The position numbers and the translations under genes were made by a program. From JASHPR01 sp963778075 (GTDB lineage: Bacteria > Actinomycetota > Actinomycetes > Streptosporangiales > Streptosporangiaceae), in NCBI GenBank assembly GCA_963778075.1, contig CAVZTJ010000009.1:744001-808000 (forward strand): a stretch of DNA of 64,000 nt, given 5' to 3'. Below the pieces are notes generated by a model. It had not been told where the DNA came from and made no database searches. It worked only from the letters and a program-made list of their open reading frames with translations. Numbering within the stretch: the first letter of the stretch is position 1; every line of letters begins with the position of its first letter. Below are positions 8,901-16,975 of this stretch, piece by piece.

Positions 8901-9017
8901 CTCGTCTCCTTGACATCCGCGGCTCCGGGAGGGACGTGTCGTACGGCACGCTAGCGCCGATACGGGTACTTATCCTGGTACTGAAGCTGCCAGGCACGGC
9001 GAGGCGCCGGCCCGCCC

Positions 9018-9932
9018 GTGCACGCCACCGCCAGGGCGGTCCGGATTCTGGAATCCCATGTGACCAGCGACAGCCCGCATCTGCCGGCGACCCGGCGCAC
9101 CGAACTGGCCGCGTTCCTGCGCACCCAGCGAACCCGGCTGACGCCTGCCGAGGTAGGCCTGGTCACGGGGAGCGCGTCGGGCCGGCGGCGGACCAAGGGC
9201 CTGCGCCGCGAGGAGGTCGCGCAGCTGTCCGGGGTGGGCGTCACCTGGTACACCTGGCTGGAACAGGGCCGGGACATCTCCGCTTCGGCCCAGGTCATCG
9301 ACGCGCTCGCGCGGGCACTGCTGCTCGACCAGGACCAGCACCGCCACCTGCGTGAGCTGGCCGGGCTGCCGCCACCCGAGCCGGAAAGCCCGGCCGGCGA
9401 CATGCTGCCCCGGCTGCAGCTGCTCGTCGACGCCGCCATGCCGAGCCTGGCCTCGGTCTACGACCGTCACTTCGACTACGTGGCTTGGAACCAGGCGTAC
9501 GCGCGCATCAGGCATGACCCCGCCTCGCTGCCGCCCGGCAGGCGCAACATGCTCTGGATGATGTTCACCGACGTGGACAACCGCGCTCGCATGGTGCGCT
9601 GGGAATCAGCCGCGCAGGCGGTGCTGAGCCAGTTCCGCACGGCGGTGGGCCGCCACCCCGACGATCCCCGGCTCGCCGAACTCGTGGCGGCGCTGACCGA
9701 GGCCAGCCCGCAGTTCCGGGACTGGTGGGCTGAGTACACGGTGCGCTATTTCCGGCCGGCGACCATCGGGCTCAAGCATCCCGGCGCCGGGCCGATCTGG
9801 CTGCAGATGTTCCAGCTCCGCCTGGTGGATCAGCCCGACCTGATCGCGGTCATCCAGGTTCCCGCCGACGAGGCATCCGCCGACCGGGTCAGATCGCTGC
9901 TGGGAGGCGGCCCGGGCGGGCACGAAGGCTGA
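9018..9932 (+). CDS. XRE-family regulator with MmyB-like ligand domain
   Basis: 304 residues from GTG; a second GTG at 9060 is as likely and would remove 14 residues. The N-terminal helix-turn-helix reads RRTKGLRREEVAQLSGVG followed by TWYTWLEQGRDISAS, the standard signature of this actinobacterial family. From about residue 120 the MmyB-like domain follows (DAAMPSLASVYDRHFDYVAW, NMLWMMFTD, FRDWWAEYTVRYF), which is thought to bind a fatty-acid-like ligand. It is divergent from the cupin gene. The stop is one base from the end of the convergent FGGY kinase. Confidence 0.88.
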   Translation: MHATARAVRILESHVTSDSPHLPATRRTELAAFLRTQRTRLTPAEVGLVTGSASGRRRTKGLRREEVAQLSGVGVTWYTWLEQGRDISASAQVIDALARALLLDQDQHRHLRELAGLPPPEPESPAGDMLPRLQLLVDAAMPSLASVYDRHFDYVAWNQAYARIRHDPASLPPGRRNMLWMMFTDVDNRARMVRWESAAQAVLSQFRTAVGRHPDDPRLAELVAALTEASPQFRDWWAEYTVRYFRPATIGLKHPGAGPIWLQMFQLRLVDQPDLIAVIQVPADEASADRVRSLLGGGPGGHEG

Positions 9933-11498
9933 TCAGCCCGGCCCGCGGCCGGTCGCGGGCCTGACGGCGGCCAGCGAGACGTCGGTTGCGGCGATGAACT
10001 GCGCGAACGACTCGTCCGCCGAGCCGGCGCCGGCCAGCGGCCGCGGGGCGCGCGCGGCCAGGTGCGGCAGCGAGAAGCCGGCCGCGCTGGCTCCGAGCAT
10101 CGCCGCGCCGTAGCCGGAGGGATCGTCGTCGGTGACGCTGAACTCCCGGCCGAGCACCTCGTGCGCGGCGGTCAGCCAGGCCGGGTGGCCGGCCATGCTC
10201 CCGCCGACGATCGCCGCGGGGTAGCGCCTGCCGGCCGCCTGCTCGGCGTGCTCGATGACGTTGCGTACGGTCGCGGCGATGCCGCGCAGCGTGGCCCGGG
10301 CCAGCTCGGCCGCGCCTGTCGCGGTCACCAGTCCGGTCAGCACGCCGCGGGCACCCGCTTCCCACAGCGGCGCCCGCTCGCCGGCGAGGTAGAGAGCGAA
10401 CACCGGCGTGGCCGCCGGGTCCGCCCGCTCGCTCAGCTCCATCAGCTCGGGCACGTCCCGGCCGGTGAGCGCGGCCAGCCAGTCGAGCGCGCTGCCGCCG
10501 TTCTGCGTCGGGCCGTAGGCGAGCGCGAGCGGCGCCACGGTGGCGGGCACGTTCAGCAGGCCGGAGCCGGGAGCGCCGGAGCCGGGAGCGCCGGAGCCGG
10601 GAGCGAGCGAGACGCCGGCGATGCAGGACGTGCCGAGGATGGCGAACGCGCGGGGCCGCTCGAACACGCCGAGCGCGAGCATTCCGCCGAGCGCGTCGCT
10701 CCAGCCGACGGACACCGGTACCCCGGTCGGGATGCCGAACCGATCGCTCGCCTCGGCGGTCACGGTGCCGCGTGGCTCCCAGGGCTCGGCCGTCGGCGGG
10801 CACACGGCCGGATCCCAGCCCGCCGCGAGCAGGATCGCGTCGGCCGGGGCGCCGGTGAGGACGTTGCAGATTCCCTTGCTCGACCAGCGGTCGGAGGCTG
10901 GCGAGCCCGTGAGCGCCATGCCCACGAAGTCCTTGGCCTGCAGCACCCAGTGGGTAGCCGTGCGGGCCTGCGGCCGCAGCCGCGCGAGCCAGGCGAGCTG
11001 GGCGGGCGGATAGCCGGGCCCCCAGGGCAGCGAGGTGCCCAGCAGTTCCGCGGTGTCACCGAACCGGGCCGCGAGCTCGGCGGCCTCAGCGGTGGCCGCC
11101 GAGTGCTGCCAGGTGAGCGCCGACCCGGTCGGGTGCCCGGCTTCGTCGACGAGCACAGTGCCCGGCGTCAGCCCGGTTAGCCCGACCGAGCACACCCGCG
11201 CCCGTTCCTGGTCCGGAAGCTGGGCCAGCGCCGCGCGCGTGCCGTCCAGCCAGTCCAGGCTGTCCCGCTCTCCCCCGGCGTCCGGCGGGAGCGGCACCCG
11301 CGACCGGGCGGATACCCGGCCATCCGGCTCGACCAGCACCGCCTTGACCGCCGACGTGCCGACGTCGATGCCCGCGTGGCAGAGCAGCAGGCCGGTGCCG
11401 CGGGCGGGTCGGCTCACCGCCGCACCGCGGGCGGGTCGGCTCACCGCCGCACCGCGGGCGGCCTGGTTCACCGTCGCAGCGCGGGCGGCCCGGTTCAC
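9933..11498 (-). CDS. FGGY-family carbohydrate kinase (xylulokinase-like)
   Basis: 521 residues. The actin-like ATPase core is clear: AGIDVGTSAVKAVLVEPDG (phosphate 1), SVGLTGLTPGTVLVD, LTWQHS, WSDALGGMLALG, an FGGY C-domain with QNGGSALDWLAAL, and VGGSMAGHPAWLTAAHEVLG (adenosine). It phosphorylates a pentose, hexulose or sugar acid; which one is not evident. Two low-complexity stretches are unusual: an N-terminal extension of 9-residue repeats (RGAAVSRPA) and a (GSGAP)n loop encoded near 10555-10605. The GTG start overlaps the KDG kinase stop as GTGA, but in-frame GTGs at 11471, 11444 and 11417 are alternative starts. Last gene of the sugar-acid locus. Confidence 0.85.
   Translation of the reverse strand: MNRAARAATVNQAARGAAVSRPARGAAVSRPARGTGLLLCHAGIDVGTSAVKAVLVEPDGRVSARSRVPLPPDAGGERDSLDWLDGTRAALAQLPDQERARVCSVGLTGLTPGTVLVDEAGHPTGSALTWQHSAATAEAAELAARFGDTAELLGTSLPWGPGYPPAQLAWLARLRPQARTATHWVLQAKDFVGMALTGSPASDRWSSKGICNVLTGAPADAILLAAGWDPAVCPPTAEPWEPRGTVTAEASDRFGIPTGVPVSVGWSDALGGMLALGVFERPRAFAILGTSCIAGVSLAPGSGAPGSGAPGSGLLNVPATVAPLALAYGPTQNGGSALDWLAALTGRDVPELMELSERADPAATPVFALYLAGERAPLWEAGARGVLTGLVTATGAAELARATLRGIAATVRNVIEHAEQAAGRRYPAAIVGGSMAGHPAWLTAAHEVLGREFSVTDDDPSGYGAAMLGASAAGFSLPHLAARAPRPLAGAGSADESFAQFIAATDVSLAAVRPATGRGPG
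9940..9961. terminator. 8-bp GC hairpin at convergent gene ends
   Basis: Arms 9940-9947 and 9954-9961 (GGCCCGCG and CGCGGGCC) pair perfectly around a 6-base loop. It sits within the last codons of the FGGY kinase and just after the XRE stop. It may serve both genes, though in GC-rich coding DNA such hairpins also arise by chance. Confidence 0.4.
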
Positions 11499-11508
11499 CG
11501 CTGCACCC
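11401..11508. repeat. Four 27-bp tandem copies spanning a stop-start junction
   Basis: Copies begin at 11401, 11428, 11455 and 11482. The first two are identical and the last two are diverged. On the minus strand each contains GGTGA, the same GTGA that couples the KDG kinase stop to the FGGY kinase start in the fourth copy. The array adds 9-residue repeats to the N-terminus of the FGGY kinase and copies its start codon. Confidence 0.85.
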
Positions 11509-12595
11509 GTGCGCCGGCCCCGCGCACCAGCGCCGCCACCTCGGCCCTGGTCGCCATCGACGTGTCGCCCGGGGTTGTCATGCTCAGGGCGCCGTGCGCG
11601 GCGCCGTACTCGACCGACATCGCGGGATCGCCGGTCTCCATCAGCCCGAAGATCAGCCCGGACGCGAAGCTGTCCCCGCCGCCCACCCGGTCCAGGATGG
11701 CCAGCCCGGGCCGGTGCGTGGCCTGGTAGAACCGGCCGTCGGCCCAGGCGATCGCGCCCCAGTCGTTTGCCGACGCTGTGGTCGCCGTGCGCAGCGTCGT
11801 GGCGACGACCCGGAGCTGGCCGAACTCACGTGTGACGCTCGCGATCATCTGCTGGAAGTTGCCGGCCTGCAGGTCGGTGAAGTCCGCAGCGGTGGCCGGC
11901 ACGTCGAAGCCGAGCGCGGCGGTGAAGTCCTCCTCGTTGCCGAACAGCACGTCCGCGTGGCCGACCAGGCTCCGGTTGACCTCCTGGGCCCGGTCCTGCC
12001 CCCCGTAGTCGGCCCACAGGCTCGGCCGGTAGTTCAGGTCGTAGGACACGACCGCGCCGTGCCGCCTGGCGGCGCGCATGGCCTCCTCGGCAACGTCGGG
12101 AGTGCTCTCCGAGAGCGCGGCGAAGATGCCTCCGGTATGGAACCAGCGAGCGCCGGCCGTCCCGAAGATCTGCTCCCAGTCGACGTCCCCGGGGCGAAGC
12201 TGGCTCGCGGCGGTGTGCCCGCGGTCCGAGACGCCGAGCGCGCCGCGGACCCCGAAGCCCCGCTCGGTGAAGTTCAGGCCGTTGCGCACGTGCCGGCCCG
12301 CGCCGTCGCTGCGCATCCACCTGACCTGCGAGACGTCGACCCCGCCCTGCAGCATGAGGTCCTCGATGAGCCGGCCAACCGGGTTGTCGGCCAGCGCGGT
12401 GACGATCGCGGTGCGCATGCCGAAGCAGCGGCGCAGCCCGCGCGCCACGTTGTACTCGCCGCCGCCCTCCCACGCGCGGAAGCTGCGGGCGGAGTGGATG
12501 CGCACGTCGCCAGGGTCCAGGCGCAGCATCACCTCTCCCAGCGCCACCAGGTCGTAGCGGCAGCCGTCTGCGGAGCGGATCTGCAGCCCAGACAT
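11495..12595 (-). CDS. kdgK: PfkB-family kinase, probable 2-keto-3-deoxygluconate kinase
   Basis: 366 residues. PfkB motifs: VALGEVMLRLDP at the start, GGGEYNVARGLRRCFG (substrate-lid region, signature 1), YDLNYRPSLW, and the anion-hole/catalytic DRVGGGDSFASGL with the base Asp near the end. The function as KDG kinase (KDG plus ATP to KDPG) follows from its place directly between KDPG aldolase (stop three bases before this start) and mannonate dehydratase genes; related hexose or 2-keto sugar kinases cannot be excluded by motif alone. It is translationally coupled to the FGGY kinase through a GTGA overlap. Confidence 0.85.
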   Translation of the reverse strand: MSGLQIRSADGCRYDLVALGEVMLRLDPGDVRIHSARSFRAWEGGGEYNVARGLRRCFGMRTAIVTALADNPVGRLIEDLMLQGGVDVSQVRWMRSDGAGRHVRNGLNFTERGFGVRGALGVSDRGHTAASQLRPGDVDWEQIFGTAGARWFHTGGIFAALSESTPDVAEEAMRAARRHGAVVSYDLNYRPSLWADYGGQDRAQEVNRSLVGHADVLFGNEEDFTAALGFDVPATAADFTDLQAGNFQQMIASVTREFGQLRVVATTLRTATTASANDWGAIAWADGRFYQATHRPGLAILDRVGGGDSFASGLIFGLMETGDPAMSVEYGAAHGALSMTTPGDTSMATRAEVAALVRGAGARVQR

Positions 12596-12598
12596 GGG

Positions 12599-13246
12599 TC
12601 AGGCCTTGCCAGCCAGCGAAACGGCCTCGCTGGCGCGGCGGGTGACCTCTGCGTAGTTCCCCGACGCCAGCAGGTCGGCCGCGACGACCCAGCTTCCGCC
12701 GACCGCGGGCACGCAGCTCAGGTCCAGGTACTCGGCCATGTTGCCGGGCGTGACGCCGCCGGTGGGGACGAAGCGCATCATCGGGAACGGCCCCGCCAGC
12801 GCGCGGATCGCGGCCGGGCCGCCCATCGTCGCGGCCGGGAAGAACTTGACCACCCGGATTCCGCTGTCGAGCGCGGACCCGATCTCGGTCGCCGTCACCG
12901 CACCCGGGATCACCGGGACCGAGCGGTCCTGGCAGGCTCGCACGACCTTGCCGCTGAAACCGGGCGTCACGATGAAGCCGGAACCCGCGGCGATGGCCCG
13001 TTCCGCCTGGTTCTCGCTAAGAACTGTGCCGGCTCCGATGAGCAGGTCCGGGTCCTGGTTCATGATCCGGATCGCGTCCTCCGCCGCGTCGGTGCGCAGC
13101 GTGACCTCGGCGCACGGCAGGCCGCCCGCCTTCAGCGCCTCGGCCAGCGGCGCTGCCTGCGCCGCATCCTGAATCGTGATCACCGGGATCAGGCGCACCC
13201 GGGCGAGCAGGCCGGCCACGTCCTGGCCAGGAGGAACGCCGGTCAT
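12599..13246 (-). CDS. eda: KDPG/KHG aldolase
   Basis: 215 residues, the normal length. Class I aldolase motifs are present: RLIPVITI, the Glu of CAEVTLRT, IGAGTVLS, VTPGFS, the Schiff-base lysine in VVKFFPA and the phosphate loop VPTGGVTPGN. It cleaves 2-keto-3-deoxy-6-phosphogluconate into pyruvate and glyceraldehyde 3-phosphate, the final step of the route encoded by the neighbours. The start overlaps the uxuA stop by four bases (ATGA), showing translational coupling. Confidence 0.92.
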   Translation of the reverse strand: MTGVPPGQDVAGLLARVRLIPVITIQDAAQAAPLAEALKAGGLPCAEVTLRTDAAEDAIRIMNQDPDLLIGAGTVLSENQAERAIAAGSGFIVTPGFSGKVVRACQDRSVPVIPGAVTATEIGSALDSGIRVVKFFPAATMGGPAAIRALAGPFPMMRFVPTGGVTPGNMAEYLDLSCVPAVGGSWVVAADLLASGNYAEVTRRASEAVSLAGKA

Positions 13247-14325
13247 CCGGTCACCGGGATGGTGCTGCCGGCCCGGTATTCGGTGGCCGGCCTCCCGTAC
13301 GCGGCCTCGCGGAGCCCGGCGATGTACCCGATCGCGAACAGCCGGCCGAGGTTCGTGTAGCCGAAGCTGTCGTTGGTCTCACCCTCGAGCGCGGGCACGT
13401 GGTCCGGGCGCAGCGGACCGTCGAACCCCACCTCGTGGTAGGCGCGCATGCACGCGTACATGTCGGTGGGGCCCTCGTCGTGGAACGTCTCGATGAAGTG
13501 CGTGCGGTCCCCGGCGACGTCGCGGAAGTGGACGAAGAACACCTTCTTCAGCCCGCCGAAGTGACGGATCAGCCTCGGCAGGTCGTCGGTCATCAGCGTG
13601 AAGTTGCCCTGGCACAGCGTGATCCCGTTGGCCGGGCTGTCGACGGTCGTGATCAGCCTGTCGAAGGCCTCCGGCGTCCCCATGATCCGCGGCACCCCGC
13701 GGACCTCGGGGATGGGCGGGTCGTCGGGGTGCATGGCGATCCGCACGCCCGCGCGCTCGGCCACCGGCACCACGGCGCGCAGGAAGTACTCCAGTGCGTC
13801 CCAGAGCTGCTCGTGCGTGACGCTGCCCGGCTCGGCGAGCGGTGGCGGCTGGCGCATCACGGCGTCGTCGTAACCGGTCGAGATCGCTCCCCCGCGCAGC
13901 TCTACCGTACGGTCGGTGCGGGCCCATGCCGTGATCGCGTGCCAGTTGTAGCAGAGCACCGGGATGCCGAGCTCGCCCATGGCCTGGATCTGGGTGCACA
14001 GGTAGTCGATCTGCTCGTCGCGGCGTGGTCCGCCGAGCCGGGCGTCGTCCAGCGGCGGGCAATCCTCGATCACGGATAGCGTGAGCCCGTACTCGCGGTA
14101 GCCCTCCTGCAGCCGCCGCAGCGCCGGGAGCTCCCACGGCCGTTCCCCGGCCGGCGGGACGACGTAGGGCTCCGGCATCCATTCCTGCGAGCCCGCGCCC
14201 TTGGGCCAGCGCCACATCTGCTCGCCGCCGTCCAGCAGGGTGACGACTTCCTCCACCCCGGCCTGGCGCACCAGCCGCCACAGCGGCCCGGGCGTGGGGG
14301 TCAGCAGCTCAGTGATCTTCAACAC
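13243..14325 (-). CDS. uxuA: Mannonate dehydratase
   Basis: 360 residues. TIM-barrel UxuA features: VLCYNWHAITAW, RIAMHPDDPPIP with the His and Asp of the metal/substrate site, GITLCQGNFTLM (Cys), FFVHFRDVAGD, HDEGPTDMYA and LRPDHVP. The enzyme dehydrates D-mannonate to 2-keto-3-deoxygluconate, feeding the KDG kinase and KDPG aldolase downstream. A strong AAGGAGG lies eight bases before the GTG start. A second, divergent UxuA-like gene is at 17898, so the two may act on different aldonates. Confidence 0.9.
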   Translation of the reverse strand: MLKITELLTPTPGPLWRLVRQAGVEEVVTLLDGGEQMWRWPKGAGSQEWMPEPYVVPPAGERPWELPALRRLQEGYREYGLTLSVIEDCPPLDDARLGGPRRDEQIDYLCTQIQAMGELGIPVLCYNWHAITAWARTDRTVELRGGAISTGYDDAVMRQPPPLAEPGSVTHEQLWDALEYFLRAVVPVAERAGVRIAMHPDDPPIPEVRGVPRIMGTPEAFDRLITTVDSPANGITLCQGNFTLMTDDLPRLIRHFGGLKKVFFVHFRDVAGDRTHFIETFHDEGPTDMYACMRAYHEVGFDGPLRPDHVPALEGETNDSFGYTNLGRLFAIGYIAGLREAAYGRPATEYRAGSTIPVTG

Positions 14326-14359
14326 CGTTCAGTCCTCCTTGGTCGCGGCGTCACGCGCG

Positions 14360-15184
14360 CTATCCCTCCTCGCCGGGCGCCCGCAGCGCGACACCCGCGA
14401 GCAGGCCGCCGTCCACCCGCAGATCGGCCCCGGTGACGTACGACGCCAGCGGGCTTGCCAGGAACACGCACACGTCCGCGATCTCGGCGGGCTGCCCGAC
14501 CCTGCCGATGGGGTGCCCCGAGCCCCACATCCGGATCACGCTGTCCGGGTCGTCCGGCGAGACGTCGCGCGCGGACGCGCGGAGCATCGGCGTGTCGACC
14601 GAACCGGGCAGCACGGTGTTCACCCGGATTCCCTCGTGCGCGTGGTCGACCGCCATGGCCCGGGTCATCGCGGCGATCGCCCCCTTGGTCGCCGTGTAGG
14701 CGACCACGTTGCGCTGGCTGGCGACGGCCTGCCCGGAGGAGATGTTCACGATCGAACCGCCGCCGCCCCGGCGCATCAGCGGGACCGCGTGCTTGGCCAG
14801 CAGGAACATGCTGCGCACGTTGACGGCGAACACCTCGTCCCACATCTGCGGCGAGGTGGTCTCGACCGTGCCGTAGCGCTGGATGCCCACGGAGTTGACC
14901 AGGGCGCCGATCGCCGGATGGCGGCCCGCGACGCCGTCGAAGAACGCGGCCACCTGGCCGGCGTCGGAGACGTCGGCCACGTGACCGCTGACGTTCAGGC
15001 CGCGGGCGTGAAGCTCCCGCTCGGTGTTCCCGACGGCCGCGGAGTTGATGTCGACGAACTCGACCACCGCGCCGTTCTCCGCGAACCGGGTCACGACCGC
15101 CTGGCCGATTCCTGCGCCGCCGCCCGACACCACCGACACCACGCCTTCGAGCAGGCGGCTTCCGTTCTCGTTCAGGATCCTCAC
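14360..15184 (-). CDS. SDR-family oxidoreductase
   Basis: Classical short-chain dehydrogenase of about 274 residues. The cofactor loop is SVVSGGGAGIGQAV, the acidic VEFVDINS after strand 2 favours NAD(H), then VNSVGIQRYG in place of NNAG, the catalytic Ser in NISSGQAV, YTATKGAI (Tyr and Lys) and RVNTVLPGSVDTPM. It probably oxidises a sugar, sugar acid or lactol in this catabolic operon, for example a fuconate- or mannonate-type alcohol. The GTG at 15184 starts just after the upstream stop; a start at 15208 would overlap that gene. Confidence 0.87.
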   Translation of the reverse strand: MRILNENGSRLLEGVVSVVSGGGAGIGQAVVTRFAENGAVVEFVDINSAAVGNTERELHARGLNVSGHVADVSDAGQVAAFFDGVAGRHPAIGALVNSVGIQRYGTVETTSPQMWDEVFAVNVRSMFLLAKHAVPLMRRGGGGSIVNISSGQAVASQRNVVAYTATKGAIAAMTRAMAVDHAHEGIRVNTVLPGSVDTPMLRASARDVSPDDPDSVIRMWGSGHPIGRVGQPAEIADVCVFLASPLASYVTGADLRVDGGLLAGVALRAPGEEG

Positions 15185-15188
15185 CTCA

Positions 15189-16064
15189 TCACGCGAAGTT
15201 GGCCTCAACCACGCCGAGCGCGCCGAAGTCCGCGCGGACCGTGTCGCCCCGGGCGGCGAACAGATGGCCGGTGCACGTCCCGGTGCTCACGATCTCGCCC
15301 GCCCGCACGTCCCGCCCGTGCTCCCGGGCCCAGTTCAGCAGCCAGGTGAGGCTGGTCAGCGGGTTGCCCATGGCCGCGCTCGTGACGCCGGACTTGATGT
15401 AGCAGCCGTTCAGGGACACGTCCATGGTCACGGCGGCCAGCGGGATCTCCTGCCAGTCGCGGACTGGAGTCCCGTGCACGAGCGCCGCGCCTCCCCCGTT
15501 GTCCAGGCACGAGCCAAAGTAGCTGCTGGCTCCGTACCAGTCGGGGAACACCATGTCGCCGATCTCGATCACCGGGACCAGGGAGTCCACGCCCGCCCGG
15601 GCATCGGTCTCGGTGTACGGCTCATCCCGGGCCCGGAAGTCCTCAGCCAGGTAGAACGCAAGCTCACACTCGCAGTTGCGGTAGTTCATGAACAGTTCCG
15701 GCGGCAGGCTGGCGCCGCTGCCGAAGACCGTCCCGCGGTACAGGACGCCGGGGCACGCCCCGGGCAGGCCCTCGGCGCGGCGGATCTCCGCGCTGGCGGC
15801 GCCGACCTTCCAGCCCGTTCCGGGCCAGTCCAGCGTGTCGTTGAGCGTCAGCAGTACCCGCATCACCGACGCCCAGTCCCTGGTCCGAAGCGACCCCGGA
15901 AGCTCTTCTGCGTGCCGCTCCCTTCGCCCCCTGACGATGATCGCCACGACCTCGTCGGTCTCCGCGTCGTTCAGCGCGCTGGTCCGGCTGACCGGCACCG
16001 CCGCGCCGGGCTCCGTCGGGCCGTAGATCAGCCGGCCCCGCTCGCCGTATTCCTTCCGTTCCAC
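15189..16064 (-). CDS. 2-keto-4-pentenoate hydratase / FAH-family protein
   Basis: 291 residues from GTG. The C-terminal two thirds match the fumarylacetoacetase/2-keto-4-pentenoate hydratase fold: GWKVGAASAEI, a metal-ligand set including CECELAFYL (Glu-X-Glu type), then IEIGDMVFPD, LNGCYIKSG and GEIVSTGTCTGHL. In sugar-acid operons this family includes enzymes that hydrate or cleave 2,4-diketo- or 2-keto-3-deoxy acids (such as diketo-deoxyfuconate hydrolases). With the SDR beside it, it may offer a second, non-phosphorylative outlet. The exact reaction is not resolved. Confidence 0.8.
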   Translation of the reverse strand: MERKEYGERGRLIYGPTEPGAAVPVSRTSALNDAETDEVVAIIVRGRRERHAEELPGSLRTRDWASVMRVLLTLNDTLDWPGTGWKVGAASAEIRRAEGLPGACPGVLYRGTVFGSGASLPPELFMNYRNCECELAFYLAEDFRARDEPYTETDARAGVDSLVPVIEIGDMVFPDWYGASSYFGSCLDNGGGAALVHGTPVRDWQEIPLAAVTMDVSLNGCYIKSGVTSAAMGNPLTSLTWLLNWAREHGRDVRAGEIVSTGTCTGHLFAARGDTVRADFGALGVVEANFA

Positions 16065-16162
16065 CTTCGCCTCTCATCAGGCATGCGGCGGTAAGCCCCG
16101 TGCCGGTCCAGCGTTATGAAGCCCAAGTGCCCGATGCGCCTTGGGAGCGTTGAAAGCAGCGG

Positions 16163-16891
16163 TCAGACCGCGGCCGCTGCCGGGGAAGCCCGCCCGAAGC
16201 GCTGCAGCGCGGACCTGAAGTGCTCGAGCATCGCAGTGCGCGACCCGTCGACGTCGTTGGCCTTGATAGCGGCCACCAGGTTCTCGTGGTGCCGCTGTAT
16301 CTGGGCCCATTCGTCCGGGGTCGCTATCTTCCCCCCGGCCGACATGGTCTGGATCGCCACGTGCCGCAGGGCGTCGGTGAAGGCGGACAGCAGCGCGTTA
16401 TGGGCGGACCGCGCGATCGCCAGGTGGAGCTGAAGGTCGAGGCCGGCGTACCGGTCGGCGTCGAGCATTATTTCCTTCATCTCGCCGACCAGCCGCTCGA
16501 GCTCCGCCGCCTCCGCGTCGGTGCGGTTCTCCGCCGCCAGGCTGGCCGCTTCGACTTCCAGTCCCTCGCGCAGCTGCAGCACGCCCAGGGTGCTGACACC
16601 CTGGATGGTGACGGCCCACTCCAGCAGCGTGGTCAGGCCGTACGAGCCGACCGGGCAGATCGTGGTGCCTTTCCCGTTGGCGGTCACCAGGACGCCCAGT
16701 GCGGTCAGCGAGCGGATCGCCTCGCGGATGAGCGGACGGCTGACGCCGAGTTGCCGCGCCAGCGTCAGTTCGGCGGGCAGCATGTCACCGGGCTTGAGAT
16801 CATTCTCCTGGATGTGCTCCACAATGGCGCGAGTGACCTGATCCCCCAGCGTGGTTTTCACCAGCCGCCTGTGGGGTGACTGTTCAGTCAC
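16163..16891 (-). CDS. FCD-domain GntR-family regulator (FadR type)
   Basis: About 242 residues. The winged helix reads GDQVTRAIVEHI, LPAELTLARQLGVSRPLIREAI and VTANGKGTTI; the C-terminal FCD domain shows LREGLEVEAASLA, LDLQLHLAIARSAHNALLSAF and HHENLVAAI with metal-binding His/Asp positions. Such proteins are normally repressors released by a sugar acid. The start at 16891 (GTG after AAGGCGAG) fits the promoter better than a GTG at 16921, which would leave a very short leader. It sits in the middle of the locus and probably controls it. Confidence 0.87.
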   Translation of the reverse strand: MTEQSPHRRLVKTTLGDQVTRAIVEHIQENDLKPGDMLPAELTLARQLGVSRPLIREAIRSLTALGVLVTANGKGTTICPVGSYGLTTLLEWAVTIQGVSTLGVLQLREGLEVEAASLAAENRTDAEAAELERLVGEMKEIMLDADRYAGLDLQLHLAIARSAHNALLSAFTDALRHVAIQTMSAGGKIATPDEWAQIQRHHENLVAAIKANDVDGSRTAMLEHFRSALQRFGRASPAAAAV

Positions 16892-16937
16892 TGACTCGCC
16901 TTTCTCGCCCGGGAGAGACACTTCTCCGCACTATCCC

Positions 16938-16975
16938 AGATTAGAGTTCGACCTGTCTGGCTGTCAAGCAGCTTG
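16938..16975 (-). promoter_or_regulatory. gntR promoter with shared operator-like element
   Basis: On the minus strand TTGACA (16967-16962) and TAATCT (16943-16938) are 18 bases apart, a good sigma-70-like promoter just upstream of the regulator. The -35 lies inside a 22-base block (16954-16975) that recurs with two mismatches near 23298. The shared core is GGCTGTCAAGCAG on the plus strand. Autoregulation by the GntR protein is inferred. Confidence 0.6.

Noticed and set aside
10555..10605. 15-bp repeats inside the FGGY kinase as a separate element
   Set aside because: They keep the reading frame and encode a simple (GSGAP)n surface loop, so they are described within the gene.
11594..13360. 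A 588-codon plus-strand frame opposite kdgK and eda
   Set aside because: Shadow frame without recognisable domains; both minus-strand genes are clear.
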